Shown: piece by piece, positions 16,583 through 24,741 of the stretch
Position numbering within the stretch: position 1 is the first letter of the stretch
Layout: every line of letters starts with the position of its first letter
Assembly (NCBI GenBank): GCA_030550095.1
Contig: JAUQQA010000002.1
Coordinates: 1-64,000, forward strand
DNA length: 64,000 nucleotides
Source: Chloroflexota bacterium
Lineage (GTDB): Bacteria > Chloroflexota > Anaerolineae > J036 > Brachytrichaceae
Direction: 5' to 3'
Translations under genes and position numbers: made by a program
Notes under the pieces: model-generated
The model's database searches: none
Seen by the model: only the letters and a program-made list of their open reading frames with translations
Told to the model about the DNA's origin: nothing

Positions 16583-18460
16583 TTAGGGAGCGACGCGAAT
16601 CGTGAAGAGCGGCAAACGTCCTTCTTCTGCTGGTGCACTTGCGATGGGCAAGCGCACACCTGTGTCTGCGTCGTACAGTCCGAGGAATACAGCGATTGTT
16701 TCGCCTGGCGAGACTCCCTCAAGCCAGACTCCTCTTCTGTCAACGACCACGGCGTCGGGCTGCCACGCAGACGTGGGCACATTGCCGTGTCTTGGCTCAC
16801 TGTCGAACTGCGCCTTTGGGGGTGCGTTTGGTTCGCCAACATGGACAAAGACTTTGTAACGCCGCGGGATTGGCGTCAGCGCCTGCCAATGAAGTTCCAG
16901 CGGCAACACGTCGCCAGCGCGCCAAGGGGGGCGCCCAACGTGCGCGCCCACCAATGCAATCGCCTCGCCGAAGCGGATCGGCGTCTTGAGGTCCAACGTT
17001 TGGAGCGCGAGCTGCGATGAGCCGTACACCGCCACGCGCACGTTGCCCACCCAATGCTCATGCGCCTTGAACGCATTGGCATTGAGCCATTGCTCGTACC
17101 ACCCCTCGGGGTCTGCCTCGCGCTCACCGTAGTAAATCACAAACAGGCGCGGATGTGCAGCGGTGATCGCCTCGAGCTGCTGCGCCACCTGATCGTAGCG
17201 TTCAGGGCGGTAGCGCAACGGGTAAAGGTTGCGGTCGTTGCCCTGGTAGTAGGTGTACACCTCCCACTGGTTTGGCGCGAGGAACAGCACAGCATCATCA
17301 GGTCGCGCGCGTGCCGCGATCCAGCGCTGGAGACCGCGGTAGTCGTCGCGGGCGTAGGTGGGATCGTCGTACAGGTTGCGCAAGGCAGGCAATACGCTCA
17401 CCACAAGCGCTGCCGTGCCGAGCAACATCGCGCCGCGCTGCGCCCAGGGGTGCGCCAAACGCACCGCGACGTTGCTCGCGCCCAACGCGCTGAGCAGACA
17501 CAACGGCGCGACGCTCACAAGCACGAACTTCAAGTATGCCTCGCGGTATGCCCCTAGCCCAACGAGCAGCGCCGCCGGCACGAAAAGTAACGCCACCCCT
17601 TGGGCGCGCATTCCGCCTTTGCGCTCTGCGCTCAGCGCGCCGAGGGCTGCCGCGCCCAGCCAAAGCACCAACGGCACCGCGCTTTGCGCAGCGGGCAACG
17701 TGCGCCCCACCACCAGCGTGCGCGCGAGGGTTAGCAGCGCGTCAAACGCGCCCACGCGCTCGCGCGCCACATCCCAGCCGCCGAGCTGGCGGAGCGCCAC
17801 AGGCAACCACGGCGCAAAAAGCACCAGCGCACCCACACCAAGCAGCCCAAAACGCGCCAGGCGCGCCAAGCCCGCGCGTGCACAGCGCGCACCAAGCAAC
17901 GTTCCGAGCGCTTGGGCGGCGATCACAAACGGATAAGCGTAGTGCGTGTATAGCCCGGCGGCTGTGCTGAGCACAAAAAGCGCATCGAATCCGCCCATGC
18001 GTTGCCGCACATTCGCCCACGCCCATGTGCTCAGCGCCGCCCACAACGCCAACAGCGCGTACATGCGCGCTTCCTGCGCGTAGTACACGCTGAAAGGCGA
18101 GGCAGCAAGGAGCAACGCAGCAGCAGCACCCACGTGCTGCCGCGCCTTGCTTCCCCAAGCGAAGATCACCGCCACAGTGAGCACGCTGGCGAACGCGGAG
18201 AGGCTGCGCAGCGCCATTTCGCTCCCGCCCGCACCCAGGCGCCACACCTTGAGCAGCAAATAGTAAAGCGGGGGATGAATATCCCCCGCTGCGCCTTCGA
18301 GGATCAGTTGAACGGAACGCTCAGCAATGCGTGCGCTGTTGCCCTCGTCGTACCAAAGCGATTGCGCATCCAGCTTGTGCAGGCGCAGCGCGAAGGCAAG
18401 CAGCACGATCAGCAACGCAATCCAAAGCGCCCACCCACGAGCCCTCATGGCGTGGTGCAT
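16583..18460 (-). CDS. ArnT/PMT-like membrane glycosyltransferase (GT39/GT83 type)
   Basis: 625 residues. About ten membrane spans precede a soluble C-terminal domain. The first exported loop has LDAQSLWYDEGNSARIAE, the acidic signature of the dolichyl/undecaprenyl-phosphate-sugar-using PMT_2 family, followed by DIHPPLYYLLLKVW, also standard. The C-terminal portion (about 470-625) is beta-rich and may bind the acceptor. It transfers a sugar from a polyprenyl carrier to an exported acceptor. Its ATG follows the stop of the RbsD/FucU-like gene with no gap, so the two are translationally coupled. Confidence 0.8.
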   Translation of the reverse strand: MHHAMRARGWALWIALLIVLLAFALRLHKLDAQSLWYDEGNSARIAERSVQLILEGAAGDIHPPLYYLLLKVWRLGAGGSEMALRSLSAFASVLTVAVIFAWGSKARQHVGAAAALLLAASPFSVYYAQEARMYALLALWAALSTWAWANVRQRMGGFDALFVLSTAAGLYTHYAYPFVIAAQALGTLLGARCARAGLARLARFGLLGVGALVLFAPWLPVALRQLGGWDVARERVGAFDALLTLARTLVVGRTLPAAQSAVPLVLWLGAAALGALSAERKGGMRAQGVALLFVPAALLVGLGAYREAYLKFVLVSVAPLCLLSALGASNVAVRLAHPWAQRGAMLLGTAALVVSVLPALRNLYDDPTYARDDYRGLQRWIAARARPDDAVLFLAPNQWEVYTYYQGNDRNLYPLRYRPERYDQVAQQLEAITAAHPRLFVIYYGEREADPEGWYEQWLNANAFKAHEHWVGNVRVAVYGSSQLALQTLDLKTPIRFGEAIALVGAHVGRPPWRAGDVLPLELHWQALTPIPRRYKVFVHVGEPNAPPKAQFDSEPRHGNVPTSAWQPDAVVVDRRGVWLEGVSPGETIAVFLGLYDADTGVRLPIASAPAEEGRLPLFTIRVAP

Positions 18461-18886
18461 TCACTGCGGCGGCAACACCACGCCGATGGTCAGCAAAATG
18501 TTGGCGTACACGCGCTGCTCTCCGCTTGCGATCACCAACGCGGTGTCGCTGTCGCGGCAAGCGTCGTAAAACTCGAAACGCTTATGGGTGTACACGGGCG
18601 TGCCAGGCGGCAGCAGCGCGCGAAACTCCGCAATGATTGGTGCCTCGCTGCCATCGTCGCGCACCATCACGTCTGCGCGCTCAATCGGGATCGCGTCCAC
18701 AAGCACGCGCAGGATGTCGGTGGCGCTGATCAAGCCCGGCGCGAAGTTGAGATACACGCGCTTGGCGGCTGGGTTGGCGCGCGTGCTGAAGGGATAGTTG
18801 CTGTCGGCGATCAAAATCTTTGAGCCATGACCGGCGCTGGCGAGCGCGGCGAGGATCTCAGGATGCAGCAATTGGTACTTGAGCAT
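18461..18886 (-). CDS. RbsD/FucU-family sugar mutarotase
   Basis: 141 residues, the normal length. The family pattern is clear: LLHPEILAALASAGHGSKILIADSNYP carries the conserved His20 and Asp28, and VYANILLTIGVV closes the chain where the conserved Tyr/Asn of the active site lie. RbsD and FucU interconvert pyranose/furanose forms or anomers of ribose and fucose. The chain resembles FucU slightly more, but no sugar kinase or transporter is adjacent. Its partner is the ArnT-like glycosyltransferase that starts directly at its stop codon, so it may supply a preferred anomer for glycan assembly. That link is inference. Confidence 0.85.
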   Translation of the reverse strand: MLKYQLLHPEILAALASAGHGSKILIADSNYPFSTRANPAAKRVYLNFAPGLISATDILRVLVDAIPIERADVMVRDDGSEAPIIAEFRALLPPGTPVYTHKRFEFYDACRDSDTALVIASGEQRVYANILLTIGVVLPPQ

Positions 18887-18896
18887 GGCGGCGCGG

Positions 18897-18904
18897 ATTA
18901 TAGT
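18897..18904. promoter_or_regulatory. Overlapping divergent -10 elements shared by two genes
   Basis: The eight bases ATTATAGT read as TATAAT on the minus strand (18902-18897, 10 nt from ATG 18886) and TATAGT on the plus strand (18899-18904, 9 nt from ATG 18914). The two hexamers share four base pairs, so only one direction can open at a time. The whole divergent spacer is 27 nt. Confidence 0.6.
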
Positions 18905-18913
18905 GAGCGCCTC

Positions 18914-20038
18914 ATGGTGATCGAGCTGACCGCCATGGCGCCAACCGGCGAGGCGATCGGGCGCGCGCCCGATGGGCGCGTGGTCTTCGTGCCGTTCGGC
19001 ATCCCAGGCGAGCGCGTTGAGGTGACGCTAACGCACGAACGACGACGATTCGCTTACGCGCGGCTGCTACGCGTGCTGCGCGCCTCGCCTGAGCGTGTAG
19101 AGCCGCTGTGCCCCCACTTCGCCCATTGCGGTGGCTGCGATTGGCAGCACATCGCCTACGCCGCCCAGCTACGCTACAAAACCGAAGCCGTGCGCGAGCA
19201 GCTCGTGCGCTTGGGTCGCATCCCCGATCCTCCTGTGCGCGCCTGCGTGCCCTCGCCAAACCCATACGGGTATCGCAACCGCATCCAGCTCGTCGGCGCG
19301 CACGATGGGCGCTGGGGCTACCGCGCGCGCAAAGCGCATGACGTTACGCCAATTGATGCGTGCGCGATCGCCGCGCCGGAGCTGAACGCGCTGCTCCACG
19401 CGATCCCCGCACAGCCCGGCGCACATCTCGACGTGCGCCTTTCGGACGAAGGCGCGCAACGCTTGAGCGCAGAGACGCCTGTGGCAACGATGCGTGTGGG
19501 GCGCTGGCGCTACCGTGTGCCTGGGAACGCCTTCTTCCAGGTGAACACGGCGGTCGCGGCGCTGCTGGTGGAAGAGGTGCTGCGCGCAGCTACGCCAGAC
19601 CCGAGCGCGCGCGTGCTCGACCTCTACTGCGGCGTGGGCTTGTTCACTGTGCCGCTGGCGGAACGAGCGCAGTTCGTGCTCGGCGTCGAGGTCAACGAAC
19701 GCGCCGCCCGCGCAGCCGCGGAGAACGTGCGCGGCTTGCGCGCCGAGATTTGGGCGATGGACGTGAAACGCGCGCTCGTTAGCATGGCACACCAACGCGA
19801 GCGCTGGGACATCGCGGTGTTGGACCCACCCCGCGGCGGTATCGACCCGCAGGCGCTGCGCGCTTTGATCCGCCTCAACGCATGGCGCCTCGTGTATGTC
19901 TCCTGCGAGCCGGCAACGTTCGCGCGCGACGCGCGCCGCCTGCTTGACGCAGGCTACAGGCTTGAGTTCGTCCAACCACTGGACATGTTCCCGCAAACGC
20001 GCCACGTGGAGAGCGTGGCTTGCTTCACGCACACCTAA
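18914..20038 (+). CDS. rlmD: 23S rRNA (uracil-C5)-methyltransferase, RumA/RlmD family
   Basis: 374 residues. An N-terminal TRAM domain (about 1-55, GEAIGRAPDGRVVFVPFGIPGE) is followed by the [4Fe-4S] cysteines Cys66, Cys72, Cys75 and Cys150, then the SAM domain with VLDLYCGVGLFTVPLA and the catalytic loop VYVSCEPATFARD (nucleophile Cys in YVSC). The four cysteines favour the iron-sulfur RumA/RlmD type over cluster-free relatives. It methylates a uridine in 23S rRNA. ATG 18914 is chosen because the -10 hexamer ends 9 nt upstream and the TRAM domain starts immediately. The 3' end overlaps the convergent gene by 14 bp. Confidence 0.85.
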   Translation: MVIELTAMAPTGEAIGRAPDGRVVFVPFGIPGERVEVTLTHERRRFAYARLLRVLRASPERVEPLCPHFAHCGGCDWQHIAYAAQLRYKTEAVREQLVRLGRIPDPPVRACVPSPNPYGYRNRIQLVGAHDGRWGYRARKAHDVTPIDACAIAAPELNALLHAIPAQPGAHLDVRLSDEGAQRLSAETPVATMRVGRWRYRVPGNAFFQVNTAVAALLVEEVLRAATPDPSARVLDLYCGVGLFTVPLAERAQFVLGVEVNERAARAAAENVRGLRAEIWAMDVKRALVSMAHQRERWDIAVLDPPRGGIDPQALRALIRLNAWRLVYVSCEPATFARDARRLLDAGYRLEFVQPLDMFPQTRHVESVACFTHT

Positions 20039-21182
20039 AGATGCGAATCGCTAACGTGACGTGCTCGAAGTAGCCCTCTTTGGCATTCTCCTTTAGAGGC
20101 CTAAAGCGCACCTCTTTCTCTAGAGACCCAAAGCGCACCTCTTCCACCTTTACCTCTGCTTCGAGGTGGTTGTTGTGCAGCGTAAGCACCCCGCCCGGCA
20201 CAGCCATCACACGTTCGCCCTCGTCGCTCATCCTGCCGAAAATCACTGCGTTTCGGAAGGCGAAGGGCGTGAGCAACGTGCGCGAGACGGTCTGCATGGT
20301 GTTTTTCTCGAACAGACCCACCGAAAGCGCCGTCACCTGCGGAGGCTGCGCAAGCCCAAACCGATCGCCGATGCTCACGAAGCATTCGCCCAATAGCTCG
20401 CCATTTTCAGCGGTCACATCAAAGGCCTCATCGAAGTTTTCGTCGCCATGGACGTAGGTGCAGGTGAAACAATGAAGCTCGTACTTTGTGGAAGCAGACT
20501 GCGGTGTAGGTGGCCTCTCCTGGACCGGTATCGTGACTGTAGGTTCTGCTGAGGTGGGCGCCGTAGGCCCAGGAGGCGACGGCGCAGCGCGCCCAACAGC
20601 AACATTGGCGCTCGTCCCTGCTGCACTGGCGGGAAACGGCGCGGCATTGCGCTGAAAAAACCACAAGGCAACCCCGGCAGCAGCCACCACCAACAACGTG
20701 AGCACAGCACCAATGCCCTGAATGCCACGCCGTGGATGTGCTGGCGTGACCGCCGGCGGCGAGGCCCGTTCTAGCGCGGAGAGCAACGTTTGCAAGCTTG
20801 TTGAGTCGCTGAGGGCGAAGCGCCGCCTGTCCTCTGCCTCACGCCCCACCACTAAGGCGGCGCCGCGCACCATAGCCAGCGCTTCGTCGAAGGTGACATC
20901 GCCCGTGCTCACCCCGAGCAAGCTCAACGCCTCCTGAAGCGCGAGATCATCGCCGCCGATCTCCACAAAGCGCCGCGCCACCGACACCACGTAAACATCG
21001 CGGTAGTGCGCGTTGAGGCCTTGGGGATCGAACTTGAGATACGAGGGCGGTGCATCGCGCAAGATGAGCGTGGGCGGCAGCCAAGCATAGAGCACATACC
21101 CAGCTACCGTCATCCCCACCATCGCCCCGAGGATAAACACCACCACGAGCACCCAGCGACGCACAGCAAAGACCTGGTTCAT
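20025..21182 (-). CDS. Membrane protein of unknown function with two spans and a beta-rich exported domain
   Basis: 385 residues. A span near 10-32 is followed by an Asp/Glu/Leu-rich helical domain (about 40-150). A second span (about 157-177) and a Pro/Thr/Ala-rich linker (185-235) lead to a C-terminal domain (236-385) with ELHCFTCTYVHGDENFDEAF and repeated VRFGSLEKEVRFRPLKE. The two Cys in CFTC could form a disulfide or metal site. I do not recognise a family. The -10 hexamer lies 10 nt upstream of the ATG. The 3' end overlaps rlmD by 14 bp on the opposite strand. Confidence 0.7.
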   Translation of the reverse strand: MNQVFAVRRWVLVVVFILGAMVGMTVAGYVLYAWLPPTLILRDAPPSYLKFDPQGLNAHYRDVYVVSVARRFVEIGGDDLALQEALSLLGVSTGDVTFDEALAMVRGAALVVGREAEDRRRFALSDSTSLQTLLSALERASPPAVTPAHPRRGIQGIGAVLTLLVVAAAGVALWFFQRNAAPFPASAAGTSANVAVGRAAPSPPGPTAPTSAEPTVTIPVQERPPTPQSASTKYELHCFTCTYVHGDENFDEAFDVTAENGELLGECFVSIGDRFGLAQPPQVTALSVGLFEKNTMQTVSRTLLTPFAFRNAVIFGRMSDEGERVMAVPGGVLTLHNNHLEAEVKVEEVRFGSLEKEVRFRPLKENAKEGYFEHVTLAIRIFRCA

Positions 21183-21192
21183 CCTGGCTGAG

Positions 21193-21198
21193 ATTCTA
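21193..21198 (-). promoter_or_regulatory. -10 element, leaderless spacing
   Basis: TAGAAT on the minus strand, 10 nt before ATG 21182. Confidence 0.45.
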
Positions 21199-21244
21199 CC
21201 GAGCGACTTCTCAATTGCAACTGCGCCTTGCTCGAAGGTTCGCC

Positions 21245-21250
21245 TACACT
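21245..21250 (+). promoter_or_regulatory. -10 element, leaderless spacing
   Basis: TACACT, 9 nt before ATG 21260 of the CCA-enzyme gene. Confidence 0.45.
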
Positions 21251-21259
21251 AAGAGCGCA

Positions 21260-22705
21260 ATGAGCGCAGGGCTTCCCCCAGAGCTAGCCGCGTTGCTCGC
21301 ACATCCATTGATGAGGCGCGCGAGAGAAGTAGCGCAAGCGCAGGGCGTCCCCGTGTTGCTCGTGGGCGGCGCTGTGCGCGACGCGCTGTTGCATCACGAG
21401 ACCAACGATTTTGACTTTGCAGTGCAAGGCAATGCCATTCGCCTCGCGCGCAAAGTAGCAGATGCGCTCGGCGCACACTTCTACGTGCTCGACGAGGCGC
21501 GCGACATCGGGCGCGTCGTTATCCCCGCATCAGCAGATCGCGCGCCTGCCACGCTCGACTTCGCCGCGTGCGTCGGTGAGACGTGGGCGGACGATCTGCG
21601 CGCACGCGACTTCACCGTGAACGCCATCGGCGTCGATCTCGCCAGCGGCGCATTGGTGGACACGATGCACGGCGTGCAGGACCTGCGCGCGCGCGTGCTG
21701 CGCCTCGCCCATCCCGATGCGCTGCGCGCCGATCCAGTTCGCGCGCTGCGCGCCATACGCCTAAGCCACGCGCTGGAGATGAAACTCGATCCCGCGCTGG
21801 CGCAGCGTCTTCCCGAAGCACGCGCCATGCTAACGCAGCCCAGCGCAGAGCGGCTGCGCGATGAGTTATTCGAGATGCTCAAGCTGCCGCGCGCCTCTGC
21901 CGCGATCCGCGCTTTGGACGCCTTCGCGCTGCTCGACGTGTTGATCCCAGAGATCGCCCCTCTGCGCGCGCAAGCTCAAAGCGCGCCACACGCCTTCAAC
22001 GTGCTCGAGCATACCTTCGCAGTGCTTCGCGCCCTTGACGCAGGCGAGGCAGCGCTTGGGCGCGCCGATGACGAAACGCGCGCTTGGCTCGGCGTCGAAG
22101 TGTGCGAATCCCGCACGCGGCTCAGCCTGCTGCGCTTTGCAGCCCTGCTGCATGATTGTGCCAAGCCCGAAGTCGCCCATCAAGACGCCGAGGGACGTTG
22201 GCACTTCCCCCATCATGCAGAGCGCAGCGCCGAACGCGCTGCACACCGTGGGCGCGCGCTGCGCTTAAGCGCCGACGAAGTGCGCTGGGTGCACGCTTGC
22301 ATTCAGCCGCACACGCGCCTCAATCAACGCGCTCAAGCCGAGACGCCGCCAGACGACAGCGCCTTGTATCGCTTGCTGCAAGACCTTGGCGACGTGACGC
22401 CTGCGGCTGCACTCCTCACGCTCGCCGACTGTTGGGGTCGGCGCGGCGAGGCAACCGCGCAAGACGCTTGCGCGCCACAAGCAACTTTCGCGCGCACCGT
22501 GGCGCAGGCTTACTTCCGGCGTTGGCTGCCTTTGCGCGCAGCGCCGCCCTTGATCACGGGGCACGACCTCATTGCGCTCGGCGTTGCGCCTGGTCCGCAG
22601 CTTGGTGCGCTGCTCGACGCGGTGCGCGAGGCGCAATTCTGCAACCTGGTGCACACGCGCGAGGAAGCGCTGGCGTTTGTCGAGCGACGCATCGAGGGAC
22701 GCTAA
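21260..22705 (+). CDS. CCA-adding enzyme / poly(A) polymerase family nucleotidyltransferase with HD domain
   Basis: 481 residues. The class II nucleotidyltransferase head has PVLLVGGAVRDALL and the metal-binding NDFDFAV. TLDFAACVGETWADDLRARDFTVNAIGVDL follows, with RDFTVNA a family hallmark. The neck has DPVRALRAIRLSHAL. An HD domain (RFAALLHDCAKPE, then FPHHAERSAERA) follows at about 300-345. The enzyme repairs or adds tRNA 3'-CCA or an A-tail. This matters here because the tRNA at 35017 does not encode CCA. ATG 21260 is chosen from the -10 hexamer position; the longer in-frame extension would precede it. Confidence 0.9.
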   Translation: MSAGLPPELAALLAHPLMRRAREVAQAQGVPVLLVGGAVRDALLHHETNDFDFAVQGNAIRLARKVADALGAHFYVLDEARDIGRVVIPASADRAPATLDFAACVGETWADDLRARDFTVNAIGVDLASGALVDTMHGVQDLRARVLRLAHPDALRADPVRALRAIRLSHALEMKLDPALAQRLPEARAMLTQPSAERLRDELFEMLKLPRASAAIRALDAFALLDVLIPEIAPLRAQAQSAPHAFNVLEHTFAVLRALDAGEAALGRADDETRAWLGVEVCESRTRLSLLRFAALLHDCAKPEVAHQDAEGRWHFPHHAERSAERAAHRGRALRLSADEVRWVHACIQPHTRLNQRAQAETPPDDSALYRLLQDLGDVTPAAALLTLADCWGRRGEATAQDACAPQATFARTVAQAYFRRWLPLRAAPPLITGHDLIALGVAPGPQLGALLDAVREAQFCNLVHTREEALAFVERRIEGR

Positions 22706-22729
22706 AACCCGCGCACTTGCGCGCGACGC

Positions 22730-23650
22730 TCACTTCACGTAGGGCACACCCAACGCAGCGGGCGGCGTGCTGCGCCGCACCACGCCCGCCAACGTGATGA
22801 TGGTCAACACGTAGGGCAGCGTGGAGATGAGCTGATACGGCAATGGCACGCCGAACATCTGGAATTGGCCTGCCAGCGCTTGCGGCACGGTGAAAAGCAT
22901 GGCTGCCAGCAGCGCCGGCAGTGGCGTCCAGTTGCCGAAGATCATCGCCGCCAAGCCGATGAAGCCTTGCCCGCTGGTCATCAGTGGCGTGAAGCTGGAG
23001 ACGGTGTGCAAGGTGAAGAAGGCGCCGCCAAGCCCCGCCATCATGCCGCCGATCATCACGTTCACGTAGCGCACACGGTTGACGGCAACACCTGCCGTGT
23101 CTGCTGCGCGCGGCAACTCGCCCACAGCGCGCGTGCGCAACCCCCAGCGCGTGCGGAAGAGCACGAACGTCGTCAACGCGATCATCAGCAGCATCACCCA
23201 CGTCAGCAGCGGTTGGTTGCCGAGCAGCGGCAAGTCGCGCACGAGGGGCATGTTCATGTTGGGCAGGTACGGCGCTGATTCCTGCGCGCCGAGCACGCGG
23301 AACAAGAAGCCCGTGATGCCCGCGGCGAAGATGTTCAGCACCGTGCCACTCACCACCTGGTTGGTGCGGTAGCGGATCGAGATCACGCCGTGCAGCAACG
23401 CCAACACCATCGCCGAGAGCACGCCCGTGGCTAGCCCCAACCACGGCGAGTTGAAGATCACCGCCGCCTTGTAACACACGTACGCGCTGGTGAGCATCAT
23501 GCCCTCTAGCGCGATGTTGATCACGCCAGAGCGCTCAGAGAAGATGCCCCCCAGCGCAGCGAAGACGATCGGCGTCGAAGCGCGCAGCGCCGTCGCCAGC
23601 AAGAACAGGTAGTCAATGCGCACTAAGACCTCGGTGATGGATTCGATCAC
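22730..23650 (-). CDS. BMP-type ABC transporter permease (second permease)
   Basis: 306 residues of polytopic membrane protein. It matches the BPD_transp_2 permease group: FAALGGIFSERSGVINIALEGMMLTSAY is the typical N-terminal signature of nucleoside permeases (YufQ/NupQ type), with about eight spans. It pairs with the adjacent permease and the double ATPase. The start is GTG 23650, overlapping the previous gene's TGA as GTGA; upstream in-frame extension is out-of-frame coding of the neighbour. Substrate class (purine nucleoside or related) is inferred from the family. Confidence 0.85.
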   Translation of the reverse strand: MIESITEVLVRIDYLFLLATALRASTPIVFAALGGIFSERSGVINIALEGMMLTSAYVCYKAAVIFNSPWLGLATGVLSAMVLALLHGVISIRYRTNQVVSGTVLNIFAAGITGFLFRVLGAQESAPYLPNMNMPLVRDLPLLGNQPLLTWVMLLMIALTTFVLFRTRWGLRTRAVGELPRAADTAGVAVNRVRYVNVMIGGMMAGLGGAFFTLHTVSSFTPLMTSGQGFIGLAAMIFGNWTPLPALLAAMLFTVPQALAGQFQMFGVPLPYQLISTLPYVLTIITLAGVVRRSTPPAALGVPYVK

Positions 23651-24741
23651 GCTTCGCCCTCCTTTGCGCGGCGCGGCAGCCAGCGCGCCCACCAACTCAC
23701 GAGCAGATCGCGGGCGATGCCCGGCGCCGCGACGAAGACGATGATGAACGCCTGCACAACCGCGATGATGTAGTTCGAGACCCCAGCGCTGAACTGCATG
23801 TAGCCTGCGCCGTTTGCCATTGCGCCGAACAAAAGCGCCGCCAGCGCGATGCCAACCGGGTTGCCCTGTCCCAACAGCGCTACCGCGATGCTGTCGAAAC
23901 CGTAGCCAACGGTGAACTCGGTGGGCAGGTAGCGATACAGCGCCAACACCTCCACCGCACCCGCCAAGCCACACAACGCACCGCTCAGCGCCATGGTGAT
24001 GAGGTAGGTCTGGTTAACGTTGATGCCGGCGTAGCGGGCAGCATGGCGGTTCTCGCCCACCAGCCGAATGCGCAAGCCCAACGTGGAGCGATTCATCAGG
24101 AAGTAGTAGCCCACTGCGGCGGCGATTGCCAAGAACAGCCCCCAATGCAACCGCTCTGGCGGCGGCAGCAGCGTGGGCAATACGGCGCTTGGCTCAATGT
24201 CTGGCGTGCGCGGCGCGGTGCCCGTGTGGCGCAGCGGGCCGTTCACCATGTAGTTCACCACCGCGTAGGCGATGTAGTTGAGCATGATCGTGGTGACCAC
24301 CTCGGGCGCCTCGCGCGTCGCCTTCAACCAGCCCGCAATGCTCGCCCATAGCATCCCCGCCACCACACCCGCCGCAAGCGCTAGCGGCAGGTGAATGAAC
24401 CACGGCAAGCCCTTGACCAAAAAGCCCACCGAGACGCTCGCCAACGCGCCCATGTAAAGCTGCCCCTCGGCGCCGATGTTGAACAGACCAGCCGCAAACC
24501 CTAGCGAGATCCCCAGCGCGAGGATGAGATACGGCGTCGCGGAGACAAGCGTCTCGAAGAACGCCGTCGGGCGCGTGGCAGTGCCGGGGCGCAGGAACGC
24601 GCCCTGCACCAACGCAGAGTATGCCGCGATCGGATCGGAGCCAGTGATCACCATCACTAACCCCGCCAGCAGCAGCGCCAGCAACACCGAGGCGATCGCA
24701 GGTGCTGCGCTGCCGAACCAGAATAGGCGTCGCGCGCTCAT
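23647..24741 (-). CDS. BMP-type ABC transporter permease (first permease)
   Basis: 364 residues, polytopic. Family signature: YLILALGISLGFAAGLFNIGAEGQLYMGALASV near residue 70, plus EVVTTIMLNYIAYAVVNYMV, both typical of YufP/NupP-like nucleoside permeases. It overlaps the ATPase gene by ATGA (24738-24741) and the second permease by GTGA, so the operon is tightly coupled. It forms the channel with the second permease. Confidence 0.85.
   Translation of the reverse strand: MSARRLFWFGSAAPAIASVLLALLLAGLVMVITGSDPIAAYSALVQGAFLRPGTATRPTAFFETLVSATPYLILALGISLGFAAGLFNIGAEGQLYMGALASVSVGFLVKGLPWFIHLPLALAAGVVAGMLWASIAGWLKATREAPEVVTTIMLNYIAYAVVNYMVNGPLRHTGTAPRTPDIEPSAVLPTLLPPPERLHWGLFLAIAAAVGYYFLMNRSTLGLRIRLVGENRHAARYAGINVNQTYLITMALSGALCGLAGAVEVLALYRYLPTEFTVGYGFDSIAVALLGQGNPVGIALAALLFGAMANGAGYMQFSAGVSNYIIAVVQAFIIVFVAAPGIARDLLVSWWARWLPRRAKEGEA

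Noticed and set aside
22730-23974. Long form of the second permease starting at 23974
   Set aside because: The first 108 codons are the wrong frame of the neighbouring permease; GTG 23650 gives the true family N-terminus.
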